From JALZEG01 sp035942255 (GTDB lineage Bacteria > Actinomycetota > CADDZG01 > WHSQ01), in assembly GCA_035942255.1 (NCBI GenBank), contig DASZDG010000050.1, positions 1 to 64,000 of the forward strand: DNA of 64,000 nucleotides, written 5' to 3'. Positions 17,070 to 26,515 of the stretch are shown one piece after another; position 1 is the stretch's first letter, and each line of letters opens with the position of its first letter. Position numbers and translations under genes: made by a program. The notes under the pieces were generated by a model that did not search any database, was not told where the DNA came from, and saw only the letters and a program-made list of their open reading frames with translations.

Positions 17070-19505
17070 CTAGACGACTTCCTCCAGCGCGGCCGGAGCG
17101 GGGGCGTCCGTCAGCGGCAGGCGGACCGCGTAGAACTCCGCGATGTCAGCGGCGTCGAGCGGGACGCTGAGGTGGAAGCCCTGGCCTTCGTGGCAGCCGA
17201 GCCGCCGGACCTCCTCGAGCTGCTCGGGCGTCTCGATCCCCTCGGCGACGATCCTGAGGTTGAGGTTCTCGCCGATCTGCACGATCGCCCGCGCGAGCGC
17301 GGAGTCCTCCACGCCGCGGTCGATCCCGTCGATGAACGACCGGTCGATCTTCAGGATGTCGACCGGGAACCGGCGGAGGTAGCTCAGCGACGAGTAGCCG
17401 GTGCCGAAGTCGTCGATCGCGATGAGGACGCCGAGCTCCTTCAGCCCCCGCAGCGTCTCGATCGTCGCCGGTGAGTCGGCGAGGAAGACGCTCTCGGTTA
17501 TCTCGATGACGAGAGAGCCCGCGGGGAACCCGGTGACCGTGAGCGTGTCGGCGACCTGCTGGACGAGGTCAGGCTCCTGGAACTGCCTCACCGAGAGGTT
17601 CACGCTCACCTTGGCCGCCTCGGCCCCCGGGTGCGCCGCCCGCCACGCGGCTGCGTCGCGGCAGGCGCGGCGCAGGACCCAGCGGCCCAGCGGCACGATC
17701 AGCCCGGTGTCCTCCGCGAGCTCCACGAACTCCGACGGTGGGACCAGGCCCCTCACCGGGTGCGACCAGCGCAGCAAGGCCTCGGCCCCCGAGGGCCGGC
17801 CCGTCTCCATGTCGACGATCGGCTGGTACTGCACGACGAACTCCCCGCGCGCCACCGCCGTCTGGAGGTCCAGCTCCTGGCGGATCCGCGCGGTGCGCGC
17901 GAGCCTCAGCTCCGGCCGGTAGACCTCGTAGCAGCCGCGGCCCCGCGCCTTCGCCGCGTACATCGCGACGTCGGCGTTGCCCAGCAGCTCCTCCGTCCCC
18001 TCCTTGCCGTCCTTCAGCGCGAGCCCGATGCTCGCCCCGATCGAGACCGGATGGCCGTCGAGCTCGAACGGCGTCGTGAACGTCCGGATGATGCGCTCGG
18101 CGACCCGCGGGCCCTCCGACGCGCTCAACATCCCCTCGAGGAGGATCGCGAACTCGTCGCCGCCGAGGCGCGCGATCGTGTCCGCGGGCCTGACCGACTC
18201 GCGCAGCCGACCGGCGACCGCCATCAGGATCTCGTCTCCCGCGTCGTGCCCCATCGAGTCGTTCACCGCCTTGAACTCGTCGAGGTCGATGAACATCACC
18301 GCGAGGGGCTCCCGCGACCGCGTCACGCGCGCCAGCGCGTGCTGGAGGCGCTCGCGCAGCAACGCGCGGTTTGCAAGGCCCGTGAGCGGATCGTGGAACG
18401 CCTGGTGCGCGAGCTGCTCCTGCAGGGCCTCGTTGTCGCGTTCGGCGACCTTGCGCTGCGAGATGTCGCGGGCGTTCAGGACGATGCCCGCGACGTTCGG
18501 GTCGTCCAGGAGATTGGTGGCGGTCACCTCGAGGTCCTTGAGCTCGCCGCTCGGGTGGACGACGCGGCACTCGAGCGTCGCCGACGTCCCGCGGGGGCTG
18601 CCGACGAGGCCGGCGAGCGCGTCCCCGACCGTCGCCTTCTCCGCAGGATGCACGAGCTCGAGGAGGTCGTCCCCACGGACCTCTTCCGCGTCGAGGCCGA
18701 AAACCGCGGCGACGGCAGGGCTTGCGTAGAGCGCACGGCAACGCTCGTCGACGATGCAGATGACGTCCCCGGAGTTCTGCACGAGCGAGCGGAACCGCGC
18801 CTCGCTCTCCTCGAGGACTCTCCTCTGGGTCTCGACCAGCGCGGCGGAGCGCCGGGCCCGGTCGAACTGGAGGAACGCCAGGAGGATCAACGTGAAGCCG
18901 AGGATCCCGAGCGTGCCGAAGTCGGCGAGCCGTCCGGCCTCCTCGGTGAGCGCGAGGAAGCGAGACTCCTGCTCCCCCAGCTCTTCCGTCAGGTTCTGGT
19001 ACGCGTAGTCGACCCGCGAGCGCTGGTAGCCGTAGGACTCGTCGAAGCGGCGGCCCGCCAGCAGCTGCACCTGCGCGTCCAGTGCCGCGTCGTACCGGCC
19101 GACGGCCTCGTGCAGCGCCTCGACCTCGCTCCGGTCACGCGTGAGCATCCCCAGCTTCGCCATGGCGGCGCCGACCTCGAACCCGAGGCGGTCGATCTCC
19201 GCCGGGAGCCGCGTCAGCTCGCGGTCGAGCGTCGAGTTCGGCCGGCCCCCGGCCACGAGCCCGAGCTCGAGCACGTTCGACTCGAGGACCCGCTGGCGGT
19301 TCGTCGCGGCCTCGATCCGGCTGAGCATGACCTGGGACTCGCGGCGCTCGTCCGCCCGCTGGCGGATGGCGATGATCCCGAACCCCGCCGTTAAGACGAC
19401 GAGGACGGGCAGCACGGCGGCGATCGCGGTCGCGACGCGCTGGCCGGGGCGCACCCGGACGGCATCGGTAGCCACCCCGAAGAGGCGGCCGGCTTTGACG
19501 GCCAT
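17070..19505 (-). CDS. Membrane GGDEF-EAL protein with PAS sensor (cyclic di-GMP turnover)
   Basis: An 811-residue signalling protein. Order: membrane helix (about 24-47), an extracytoplasmic helical sensor region, second membrane helix (about 197-215), PAS domain (about 230-350, with ARFRSLVQNSGDVICIVDE), GGDEF domain (about 370-530, intact RLGGDEFAIL) and EAL domain (about 545-795, intact GAEALLRWSHP and IDDFGTGYSSL). Both the diguanylate cyclase and phosphodiesterase signatures look complete, so it could make and degrade cyclic di-GMP. It is the only GGDEF/EAL protein in the window. It lies just upstream of udgX on the same strand, but no functional link is known. Confidence 0.93.
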   Translation of the reverse strand: MAVKAGRLFGVATDAVRVRPGQRVATAIAAVLPVLVVLTAGFGIIAIRQRADERRESQVMLSRIEAATNRQRVLESNVLELGLVAGGRPNSTLDRELTRLPAEIDRLGFEVGAAMAKLGMLTRDRSEVEALHEAVGRYDAALDAQVQLLAGRRFDESYGYQRSRVDYAYQNLTEELGEQESRFLALTEEAGRLADFGTLGILGFTLILLAFLQFDRARRSAALVETQRRVLEESEARFRSLVQNSGDVICIVDERCRALYASPAVAAVFGLDAEEVRGDDLLELVHPAEKATVGDALAGLVGSPRGTSATLECRVVHPSGELKDLEVTATNLLDDPNVAGIVLNARDISQRKVAERDNEALQEQLAHQAFHDPLTGLANRALLRERLQHALARVTRSREPLAVMFIDLDEFKAVNDSMGHDAGDEILMAVAGRLRESVRPADTIARLGGDEFAILLEGMLSASEGPRVAERIIRTFTTPFELDGHPVSIGASIGLALKDGKEGTEELLGNADVAMYAAKARGRGCYEVYRPELRLARTARIRQELDLQTAVARGEFVVQYQPIVDMETGRPSGAEALLRWSHPVRGLVPPSEFVELAEDTGLIVPLGRWVLRRACRDAAAWRAAHPGAEAAKVSVNLSVRQFQEPDLVQQVADTLTVTGFPAGSLVIEITESVFLADSPATIETLRGLKELGVLIAIDDFGTGYSSLSYLRRFPVDILKIDRSFIDGIDRGVEDSALARAIVQIGENLNLRIVAEGIETPEQLEEVRRLGCHEGQGFHLSVPLDAADIAEFYAVRLPLTDAPAPAALEEVV

Positions 19506-19624
19506 TGCCCTCCACCCACTGCATCTGACGATTCGCTAGGGCTTTATCGGCCCCCGGAAGGGTGTCCTGAATGGCGCGTTCGGACGGGTCGCCGGGAACG
19601 GGCGGGCTCGTCCACCGTGCGAAC

Positions 19625-20485
19625 ATGCGGCGCATGGCGTTCGTCCTCGGGCTGGCCGCGGCCCTCACGTACGGCGCGGCCGACTTCGTGGGCGGCCTCG
19701 CGAGCCGCAAGGCGCCGGTCCTCTCGGTCGTCCTGCTGTCACAGGTCGCCGGGACCGGGCTCCTGCTTGCCGCTCTCCCCTTCTTCCTCGACCCGGGGCC
19801 GACTACGGAGTCGCTGGCGTGGGGGGCCGCGAGCGGTGCCGCCGGCGCCGCAGGCGTCCTGTTCCTCTACAAGGGCCTGGCGTCGGGAAGCATGAGCGTC
19901 GTCGCCCCGATCACCGCCGTCGAGGCGGCAGGCGTCCCCGTCCTCTGGGGCCTCGCGACGGGCGAGCGTCCGGCCCCCGTGGCCGTCGCCGGCGTCGTCG
20001 TGGCGCTCGTGGCGGTCGTCCTGGTCTCGGGGTACGAGCCCGCGGGGCGTTCGGAGACGCGGACGCCGTTCCTCCGGCGCCCCGGGGTAACGGACGCGCT
20101 GATAGCGGGCGCGTCGTTCGGCTTCTTCTTCATCCTCCTGGACAAGACCGGGGACGACGCCGGGCTGTGGCCGCTGGTCGGAGCGCGGGCGGCCAGCCTT
20201 TCGCTGCTGACTGCGCTCGTGCTGTCGCGCCGGCACAGGCCGGCCGCGACGCCCGGGGCGCGCTCGGCGATCGTGGCGGCGGGGGTCCTCGACGTGGCCG
20301 CGAACCTCCTATACCTGCTGTCGACGCGCGAGGGCCTGCTGTCGATCGTCGCGGTGCTGACCTCGCTGTACCCCGCGAGCACGGTCCTGCTCGCCCGCGT
20401 CTTCCTCGACGAGAGGATCGGGCGCCTCCAGATGGCGGGCCTGGGGGCCGCCGTGGCCGGAGTAGTGATGATGGCGGCGGGTTAG
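19625..20485 (+). CDS. EamA/DMT-family transporter
   Basis: A 286-residue inner-membrane protein with about ten hydrophobic helices in two repeats, as in drug/metabolite exporters. Typical patterns are LTYGAADFVGGLASRKAP near the start and a second repeat from ALIAGASFGFFFILL to IGRLQMAGLGAAVAGVVMMAAG. Family members export small metabolites or amino acids; substrate unknown. The open frame extends further upstream, but the conserved start is at MRRMAFVLG (ATG 19625) or MAFVLG (ATG 19634); neither has a good ribosome site, so the transcript may be leaderless. Its TAG stop overlaps the TAA of the convergent ABC-F gene. Confidence 0.85.
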   Translation: MRRMAFVLGLAAALTYGAADFVGGLASRKAPVLSVVLLSQVAGTGLLLAALPFFLDPGPTTESLAWGAASGAAGAAGVLFLYKGLASGSMSVVAPITAVEAAGVPVLWGLATGERPAPVAVAGVVVALVAVVLVSGYEPAGRSETRTPFLRRPGVTDALIAGASFGFFFILLDKTGDDAGLWPLVGARAASLSLLTALVLSRRHRPAATPGARSAIVAAGVLDVAANLLYLLSTREGLLSIVAVLTSLYPASTVLLARVFLDERIGRLQMAGLGAAVAGVVMMAAG

Positions 20486-22071
20486 CCCGCTTTCTCCAGC
20501 GGCGGGCTCAATGCCTCCTCGACGATGCCGTCCTCCCGGAAGATCAGGAACCGGTCGAACACGCGCATGAACCAGCGGTCGTGCGTCACCGCGATCACAC
20601 TGCCCGTGTAGCCGTCGAGGCCCTTCTCCAGGGCCTCCGCCGACGCGATGTCGAGGTTGTCCGTCGGCTCGTCGAGCAGCAGCATCGTCGGGCTCGCGAT
20701 CTCGAGCCTCAGGATCTGCAGGCGCGCCTGCTGGCCTCCCGACAGCGTGTCGAACGTCTGCTGCGCGTCGCCGGCGAGCTCGTAGCGCTTCAGCGCCGAC
20801 ATCGCAGCCGTCCGCTGGAGCCCGGTCGCCATCACGACGTCGAGGATCGCCTTGCCCTTCCATTCGGGGTGGTCGTGGACCTGTGAGAAGTAGCCGGGGT
20901 CGACGCGCGCCCCGAGCATCCATTCGCCCTCGTGCACGACGTCGTCACCGGCGAGCAGCCGGAGGAAGTGGCTCTTCCCGGTGCCGTTGCGGCCGAGGAT
21001 CCCGACCCTCTCGCCGAAGTGGATCTCGGTGTCGAACGGGCGGACGAGACCCGGGAGGGCGAGGCGCTTCGCGCGGAACGCGATCTTGCCGGTGCGCCCG
21101 CCGGGGACGCGGACCTTGACGTTCTGCTGCACGGGTCGCGGCGGAGGCTCGTTCTCGGTCTCGTACTTCCGCAGGCGCTTCTCCATCGACTCGGCCTTCG
21201 AGGCCCAGTCGGAGTTGTAGGCGGCCTTCCTCTTGTACTCCTTCAGCAACGCGGTGAGGCGCTCTTGCTCCTGCCGGTAGTGGCGGTGCTGCTCCTCCAT
21301 CCGGTCGAGCCGCTGCTCGCGCGCGGCGGAATACGTGTCGAAGCCGCCGCCGTGCGTCCACGTGCGTGTCCCCTCGACGGTGACGATGCGGTGTCCCGTG
21401 GCGGCCAGCAGCGCGCGGTCGTGGCTCACGTACAGCATCGTCTTGCGCGACTCGTTCATCGACTCCTCGAGCCACGCCTTGCCCTTGAGGTCGAGGAAGT
21501 TGTCCGGCTCGTCGAGCAGGAGGACGGTCGCGTCCGAGCGGAAGATCACCTCGAGCGCGAGCCGCTTCTGCTCGCCACCGGAGAACGTCGCGACCGGCCG
21601 GCTCTCGACCTCGGAGAACGGGCGGCGCACCGCGATCGTGGTGCACGTGTCCCACAGGACCTCGGCCGCGTAGCCGCCCGCGGACTCCCACCGCTCGAGC
21701 GCTGCCGCGTACCGGAGCTGCGACCTCTTGCCTCCGTCGCTCACGATCTCGCGCTCCGCCAGCGCGAGCTCGGCGGCCGCGGCTCGAAGGGCGGAGGGCG
21801 AGAGCTGGACGAGGAGGTCCCGGACGGTCAACGACTCGCCCGGCACGCCGACGAACTGCCGCATCACGGCGAGGACGCCGTCGACGTGCACGGAGCCGCT
21901 CTGGACCTTCTCGTCTCCGGCGAGCAGGCGCAGCAACGTCGTCTTCCCGGTGCCGTTCGCGCCGACGAGCGCGACGTGGCTACCGTCGCCCACGCGGAAC
22001 GACGCCTCCTCCAACAAGGTCCGGCCCCCCGGTACCCTGTGCGACAGGTTGTTGACCTCGATGCTTCCCAT
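20482..22071 (-). CDS. ABC-F family ATPase
   Basis: A 529-residue soluble protein with two ABC ATPase domains and no membrane segment, as in ABC-F ribosome-associated ATPases (translation factors or antibiotic resistance proteins). First domain: GANGTGKT, FSGGEQKRLAL, LLLDEPDNFLD. A charged helical linker follows (around LTALLKEYKRKAAYNSDWA). Second domain: GRNGTGKS, LSGGQQARLQIL, LLLDEPTDNLD. The ATG at 22069-22071 has GGAGAG a few nt upstream. It overlaps the divergent peptidase gene by about 10 nt if that gene starts at 22061. Whether it protects ribosomes from a drug or acts in normal translation is not determined. Confidence 0.92.
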   Translation of the reverse strand: MGSIEVNNLSHRVPGGRTLLEEASFRVGDGSHVALVGANGTGKTTLLRLLAGDEKVQSGSVHVDGVLAVMRQFVGVPGESLTVRDLLVQLSPSALRAAAAELALAEREIVSDGGKRSQLRYAAALERWESAGGYAAEVLWDTCTTIAVRRPFSEVESRPVATFSGGEQKRLALEVIFRSDATVLLLDEPDNFLDLKGKAWLEESMNESRKTMLYVSHDRALLAATGHRIVTVEGTRTWTHGGGFDTYSAAREQRLDRMEEQHRHYRQEQERLTALLKEYKRKAAYNSDWASKAESMEKRLRKYETENEPPPRPVQQNVKVRVPGGRTGKIAFRAKRLALPGLVRPFDTEIHFGERVGILGRNGTGKSHFLRLLAGDDVVHEGEWMLGARVDPGYFSQVHDHPEWKGKAILDVVMATGLQRTAAMSALKRYELAGDAQQTFDTLSGGQQARLQILRLEIASPTMLLLDEPTDNLDIASAEALEKGLDGYTGSVIAVTHDRWFMRVFDRFLIFREDGIVEEALSPPLEKAG

Positions 22072-23509
22072 CCGTCTCTCCACGTCTTCCGGCCTGCCGC
22101 AGCAGGCTACCGGGCGCCGCCGCGTCCTGGTCGTGACGGCCTGTCTGGCGTTCACCGCGCTCGCGTGCTCGGAGTCACCTCCATCGGCGCGCGACGCCAC
22201 GCCGTTGTCGAAGCTGCTGGACGGGACCAGCGCGGCCCCCGAGAAGCGCGCTCGTTGCAGCGTCCCGCGGCGCGCGGCCGCGCCCGACCCGCGCCCCCTG
22301 TACGACATGGACGTCTCCATCGATCCGGCGAGCCGTTCGGTCACCGGCACCTCCGACGTCACGTTCGCGGCCGGCCGCGCCACGCGCCGGCTCGTGTTCC
22401 GGCTGTGGCCGAACGGGCCGCGCCTGGCCGAGGAGGGAGCGAGCCTCGACGTCTCGGAGGCGACGCTCGCGGAGGGAGACGCAACCGTCACGCAGCCGGA
22501 CCCGACGACGCTCGTCTACGAGCTCGCGGAGCCGCTCGCGGCCGGGGACGCGGTCACCGCGCGGATGCGCTGGCGTCTGGAGCTCCCGGGCGGGCTACTC
22601 GACCGGATCTCGCAGAACGGGACGTCGGTCCGCCTCGGCTCTTTCTTCCCCATCCTGTCGTGGGAGGGCGAGCGCGGCTGGGCGACCGACGCGCCCACCA
22701 CGACGCTGGCGGAATCCTCGACCAGCCCCACGGCCGACTTCGACGTGGCGATCACGGCACCGCCGGACCTCGACCTGATCGCCACGGGGGCCGAGACGTC
22801 GCCCGGCCGGTGGGAGGCACGGGCGGTCCGGGACTTCGCGATCGCGACCGGCGACTTCGAGATCGTCCGGAGAGCCGTCGACGCGCCCCGTCCGGTGGAC
22901 GTGACCGTCGGCGTCGCCGCCGGGCTCGATGCGGAGCCGCGGGTGTTCGCGACGGCGATCGAGCGAGCGCTGCGCGACGTGTCGCGCCGGTACGGGGCGT
23001 ACCCGTGGGACACGTTCTCGATGGCGATCATGCCCGACCTGGGCTCTGCGGGGATCGAGTACCCGACGATGATCTTCCAGGGAGAGAACAGCCTGCGGAA
23101 CGCGACGACGCACGAGGTCGCGCACTCGTGGTTCTACGCGCTCGTCGGGAACAACCAGGCGCGCGACCCCTGGCTCGATGAGGGCATCACGTCCTGGGCA
23201 CAGGGCCGCAGCGACGGGATCATGGGCTTCTTCCGCGACTACGAGATCGCGGGGGACGCGCAGGGCCGTCTCGGCGAGCCGATGAGCTACTGGGACGGGC
23301 ACGAGGACAGCTACTACGGCGGCGTCTACGTGCAGGGCGTGAAGGCGCTCGACGCGCTCGGGAGTGCCCGCGGGGTCGACTGCGCCCTCAAGCGCTACGT
23401 CGCGGAGAACGCGTACGGCGTTGCGACCACGGGGGACCTGCTCGACGCGCTGGAGCCGGACTTCCCCCGCGCCGCGCGCGTGCTGCGGCGCTTCGGCGCT
23501 CGCACCTAG
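22061..23509 (+). CDS. M1-family-like zinc metallopeptidase, predicted lipoprotein
   Basis: About 482 residues. The N-terminus has an Arg-rich stretch, a hydrophobic core and lipobox (TALAC), indicating a lipid-anchored exported protein. An N-terminal beta domain (MDVSIDPASRSVTGTSDVTF) precedes the catalytic motif HEVAHSWFYALVGNN, with the third zinc ligand Glu in WLDEGITSW. This is the gluzincin arrangement of M1 aminopeptidases; the usual GAMEN motif is replaced by AGIEYPTMIF, so exopeptidase activity is uncertain. The ATG at 22061 is the only start leaving a usable signal peptide, but it overlaps the divergent ABC-F start. The stop overlaps the convergent neighbour's stop. Confidence 0.82.
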   Translation: MLPIRLSTSSGLPQQATGRRRVLVVTACLAFTALACSESPPSARDATPLSKLLDGTSAAPEKRARCSVPRRAAAPDPRPLYDMDVSIDPASRSVTGTSDVTFAAGRATRRLVFRLWPNGPRLAEEGASLDVSEATLAEGDATVTQPDPTTLVYELAEPLAAGDAVTARMRWRLELPGGLLDRISQNGTSVRLGSFFPILSWEGERGWATDAPTTTLAESSTSPTADFDVAITAPPDLDLIATGAETSPGRWEARAVRDFAIATGDFEIVRRAVDAPRPVDVTVGVAAGLDAEPRVFATAIERALRDVSRRYGAYPWDTFSMAIMPDLGSAGIEYPTMIFQGENSLRNATTHEVAHSWFYALVGNNQARDPWLDEGITSWAQGRSDGIMGFFRDYEIAGDAQGRLGEPMSYWDGHEDSYYGGVYVQGVKALDALGSARGVDCALKRYVAENAYGVATTGDLLDALEPDFPRAARVLRRFGART

Positions 23510-23847
23510 AGCGCGCGCATCCGCAGGTACTCGAGGACGCGGCGGGAGTTGCGGGGGCTCAAGGCGCGCCCGACGGCGATGCGCTCGCGCCTCGTCTTGG
23601 AGACGATCAGGCTGAGGAACGCGGGGTCGACGACCGAGTACCCGCGCCGCTGCTCGTCGCACGGGTCGCACAGCACGACGAGGTTCGAGAGCTCGTCGTC
23701 GGCCACGGTGGGGGCGAACGTGCGGGCGCGGCCCCCGGAGCTCCCGCAGGACATGCACTTGTGCCCTACGGCGCCCTCGTAGAGAGCCCGCAGCTCCTGC
23801 ACTCGCGCCTCCGCGCGCGCGGTTCGCCTGTCACGGTCCTCGGACAT
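23506..23847 (-). CDS. HNH-like zinc-binding protein
   Basis: A 113-residue protein with CMSCG and VVLCDPCDEQRRG, a CxxC...CxxC zinc site arranged as in HNH/treble-clef proteins. No clear catalytic His-Asn-His triad was identified, so nuclease activity is doubtful. The N-terminus is a basic helix. Its TAG stop overlaps the stop of the M1-like peptidase gene in tail-to-tail orientation. Function unknown. Confidence 0.65.
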   Translation of the reverse strand: MSEDRDRRTARAEARVQELRALYEGAVGHKCMSCGSSGGRARTFAPTVADDELSNLVVLCDPCDEQRRGYSVVDPAFLSLIVSKTRRERIAVGRALSPRNSRRVLEYLRMRAL

Positions 23848-23938
23848 GGATGCTCCCCGGTTGCTTGCTCCCCCGAGCCTGTTCCCCTACAACAACGTCG
23901 GAGGAGGGCCGAAGGTCGCGCCGCGCGGCGGCAGTCCT

Positions 23939-23966
23939 TTGCCGGATTGGGGTCCTGTGTTAGCGT
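23939..23966 (+). promoter_or_regulatory. Candidate promoter of the cold-shock gene
   Basis: TTGCCG (23939-23944), 16-nt spacer, TAGCGT (23961-23966), about 70 nt before the csp start. The resulting leader of 60-70 nt would be in the range known for cold-shock mRNAs. The match to consensus is modest. Confidence 0.3.
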
Positions 23967-24036
23967 CCGTAGCTCAGTCGGGGGTAGTGATTGGCAAGGT
24001 CGCTTTGTGCCCCCGAAGGCAGAAAAGGAGTGTGGA

Positions 24037-24237
24037 GTGGCACAGGGCACCGTGAAGTGGTTCAGCAACGAGAAGGGCTTCGGCTTCATCTCGCAGCCGG
24101 ACGGGGAGGACGTGTTCGTTCACTTCTCCGCCATCCAGGCCGAGGGCTACAAGTCCCTCGAGGAGGGCCAGGCCGTCGAGTTCGAGGTGACGCAGGGCGC
24201 GAAGGGCAAGCAGGCGGCGAACGTACGCCCGGTCTAA
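24037..24237 (+). CDS. Cold-shock protein
   Basis: A 66-residue single cold-shock domain. It has both RNA-binding motifs, KGFGFISQ (RNP1) and VFVHFSAI (RNP2), and the usual start GTVKWFSNEKGFGF. It acts as an RNA chaperone that melts secondary structure, often induced by cold or expressed constitutively. The GTG start at 24037 has AAAAGGAG 6 nt upstream. The gene is monocistronic and ends at a strong intrinsic terminator. Confidence 0.96.
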   Translation: MAQGTVKWFSNEKGFGFISQPDGEDVFVHFSAIQAEGYKSLEEGQAVEFEVTQGAKGKQAANVRPV

Positions 24238-24256
24238 AACCAGCTATCAAATAGAG

Positions 24257-24288
24257 AACGGCCCCCGGATCCCGGGGGCCGTTTTCTG
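24257..24288 (+). terminator. Intrinsic terminator of the cold-shock gene
   Basis: Perfect 12-bp stem AACGGCCCCCGG / CCGGGGGCCGTT with a 3-nt loop (24269-24271), followed by a short T-rich tract. It lies about 20 nt after the csp stop codon. Confidence 0.9.
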
Positions 24289-24383
24289 TTGCGCCCGGCC
24301 AAAACCGCCGAACGCGCGTTCTCGCCCGGTACCGTGACCGCAGGATTCGTGGCGACGGGGGCCGCGGGAACGGGAGGAGTGTC

Positions 24384-26045
24384 GTGACGCCGTTCGACGG
24401 CGGGGGGACCGGGTCCGCGCCGGCCGCCGCGTCACCGGTTCCGGCACGCCGCGCCTCGTCGCGCGAGCGGGACCCGCGCCGCCGGCTCGGCGCCTTCTAC
24501 ACCCCACAGATCGCAGCCCAGGTCATGACCGACTGGGTGCTGCGGTCGCCTTCGGACCGGATCCTCGAGCCGAGCTTCGGCGACGGCTCGTTCCTGCAGG
24601 TCGTAGCGGAGACCGCGGCCGCGCGCGGCTGGAGCGACGTCGACGTCGTCGGGGTGGAGGTGGACGAGCGGCCGCATGCCGAAGCGATAGCGCGGGGGCT
24701 GATCGCGCCGGGGGCCGCGCTCCGCGGCGACTTCCTGGAGGTCGACCCCTTTCCGGTCGACGCCGTCCTCGGCAACCCCCCGTTCGTCAGGCTCCGGCAC
24801 CTCCCTCCCCGCCAGCGCGCACGTGCGCTCGGGCTCGCGAGAGACGTGCTCGGCGTCCGCATGCAGTCGAGCGGGAGCCTGTGGATGCCGTTCGTCCTGC
24901 ACGCGACGCGGTTCCTCCGCCCCGGCGGCCGCCTCGCGCTCGTCCTCCCCTTCGAGCTCACGTACGTGCGCTACGCGCGTCCCCTGTGGGAGTACCTCGG
25001 CGCGACCTTCGGTCGGCTCAGCGTCCTGCGCGCTCGCGACCGCCTGTTCCCGGACATCCTCCAGGAGGCGGTCGTGCTGCTGGCGGACGGGAAGGGACGC
25101 ACCACCTCGGCAGTCGAGCTCCGCGCGTTCGAGACCGTCGCCGACCTCGGTGAGGACGATCCCGCCGCGACGGCTTCGTTGTCGCTGCAGCGCGTGGTGG
25201 CCGGCGAGCGCGCGTTCCTCGAGGGCCTGCTGCCGCCGCCGCTGCAAGACTTGTTGCGCGACAAGCTGCACGATCTGACACGGCCGGCCGACGCCTTCGT
25301 CGACTTCCGGATCGGCTACGTCGCCGCGGACAAGTCGTTCTTCCATCCCGACGCCGCGGCGATCGCCGCGTACGGCCTCGACGGCGCGAGCCTGGTGCCC
25401 GCGGTGACGTCGACGCGCAAGCTCAACGGCGCCGGCCTCCATACGTCCGGCCTCACCCGCGACCGGCACGAGCTCCTGTTCCTGCCGCGCTCCCCCCGCG
25501 ACCTCACGCCGGCCGAAGCCGCGTACGTCGTCACCGGCGAGCAACGCGGTGTCCACCGGCGGTACAAGTGCCGCGTCCGCGAGCCGTGGTTCCTGGTGCC
25601 GCAGGTCGAGTTCCCGGACCTGATCCTCTCGGTGTTCTGCGAGCTCCCGCTCCTGATGCTGAACGACGGGGGCTTCGCGGCGTCGAACAGCCTCCTCTGC
25701 GCCTACGTCCGGGACGGCTACGACCGCCGCGCGTTCGCGGCGTCGTGGTACACGAGCCTGACCGCCCTCCAGTGCGAGCTGCAGGTGCACTCGCTCGGCG
25801 GCGGCGTCCTCGTGCTGGTCCCGCGCGAGGCGCGCGCCGTCCGGATGGTCCCGCCCGTCGCGGCGCCCCCGGGTCATCTGAGGCTGCTGGACTCGCTCCT
25901 GCGCGACCGGCGGTTCGAAGACGCGTACCGCGCGGGAGACGACGCGGTGCTGCGGAAGGCATACCGCCTCACCGGCGGCGAGATCGCGCTTATCGAAGAG
26001 GGGGCCGCGACGCTTCACCACTGGCGCTCGGGCCGTCCCGTCTAG
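24384..26045 (+). CDS. Solitary adenine-specific DNA methyltransferase, Eco57I/TaqI-like
   Basis: A 553-residue protein. GAFYTPQIAAQVMTDWV, then ILEPSFGDGSFL (SAM-binding motif I) and the catalytic AVLGNPPFVRL (NPPF, N6-adenine type) are in the order seen in gamma-class TaqI/Eco57I-type methyltransferases. The C-terminal half (from about 290) is likely the target-recognition region. No nuclease motif is seen inside the protein and no restriction gene is adjacent, so it is an orphan methylase or one part of a dispersed defence system. The GTG start at 24384 follows an excellent GGGAGGAG. It is flanked by the csp terminator and a secreted-protein gene. Confidence 0.88.
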   Translation: MTPFDGGGTGSAPAAASPVPARRASSRERDPRRRLGAFYTPQIAAQVMTDWVLRSPSDRILEPSFGDGSFLQVVAETAAARGWSDVDVVGVEVDERPHAEAIARGLIAPGAALRGDFLEVDPFPVDAVLGNPPFVRLRHLPPRQRARALGLARDVLGVRMQSSGSLWMPFVLHATRFLRPGGRLALVLPFELTYVRYARPLWEYLGATFGRLSVLRARDRLFPDILQEAVVLLADGKGRTTSAVELRAFETVADLGEDDPAATASLSLQRVVAGERAFLEGLLPPPLQDLLRDKLHDLTRPADAFVDFRIGYVAADKSFFHPDAAAIAAYGLDGASLVPAVTSTRKLNGAGLHTSGLTRDRHELLFLPRSPRDLTPAEAAYVVTGEQRGVHRRYKCRVREPWFLVPQVEFPDLILSVFCELPLLMLNDGGFAASNSLLCAYVRDGYDRRAFAASWYTSLTALQCELQVHSLGGGVLVLVPREARAVRMVPPVAAPPGHLRLLDSLLRDRRFEDAYRAGDDAVLRKAYRLTGGEIALIEEGAATLHHWRSGRPV

Positions 26046-26115
26046 CAAGGCGCGTCGGGCGGCACACCCCGGGTACGCTGGCCGCACACGTCCACCTAAG
26101 AACGGGAGCACCCAC

Positions 26116-26490
26116 ATGCGAAGGTCCCTTGCAGTCTCCGCGCTCGCGGCCGCGGTCCTGCTCTCTCCCCTGCCGGCCGAGGCGGGGCACCGTCCCCAGG
26201 AGCACTGCAGCGAGTCGGGCGACGTCTGCCAGTCGGTGCGGCGGACCGACGGCGTGCGCAAGCTCAAGATCGTGCTCGCCGAGAAGTACTTCAACCGCTA
26301 CAAGCTGTGCGTGAAGGCACCCGACGACTCGAGAACGTGCAAGCGCTTCCGCATCCAGGAGCAGGGAGAGCAGTTCGGCGACTCGGTCCGGTGGCGCAAG
26401 CACTTCCCGGACGCAGGTGAGGGGGCCTACTCGGTGACGTGGAAGAGCGGCGGGGCCCGCGTCGGTGCGCGCCTCGGCTTCCACATCTGA
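26116..26490 (+). CDS. Small secreted protein, unknown function
   Basis: A 124-residue protein with a classical signal peptide (MRRSLAVSALAAAVLLSPLPAEA, cleavage near residue 23). The mature part is basic and contains four cysteines (in EHCSESGDVCQ, KLCVK and RTCKRF), consistent with two disulfide bonds. The beta-rich pattern (LKIVLAEKYFNRYKLCVKAP, GAYSVTWKSGGARVG) resembles small extracellular carbohydrate- or ligand-binding domains, but no family was recognised. The ATG has GGGAG 7 nt upstream. Confidence 0.72.
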   Translation: MRRSLAVSALAAAVLLSPLPAEAGHRPQEHCSESGDVCQSVRRTDGVRKLKIVLAEKYFNRYKLCVKAPDDSRTCKRFRIQEQGEQFGDSVRWRKHFPDAGEGAYSVTWKSGGARVGARLGFHI

Positions 26491-26515
26491 CGCGCCCCGG
26501 CGTTCTGCTGAGCGT

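Noticed and set aside
23961..24030. tRNA-like sequence (GTAGCTCAGTCGG) upstream of the cold-shock gene
   Set aside because: Only a D-arm-like stretch is present. There is no anticodon arm, no GTTCGA T-arm and no paired acceptor stem. It is more simply the leader of the csp mRNA.
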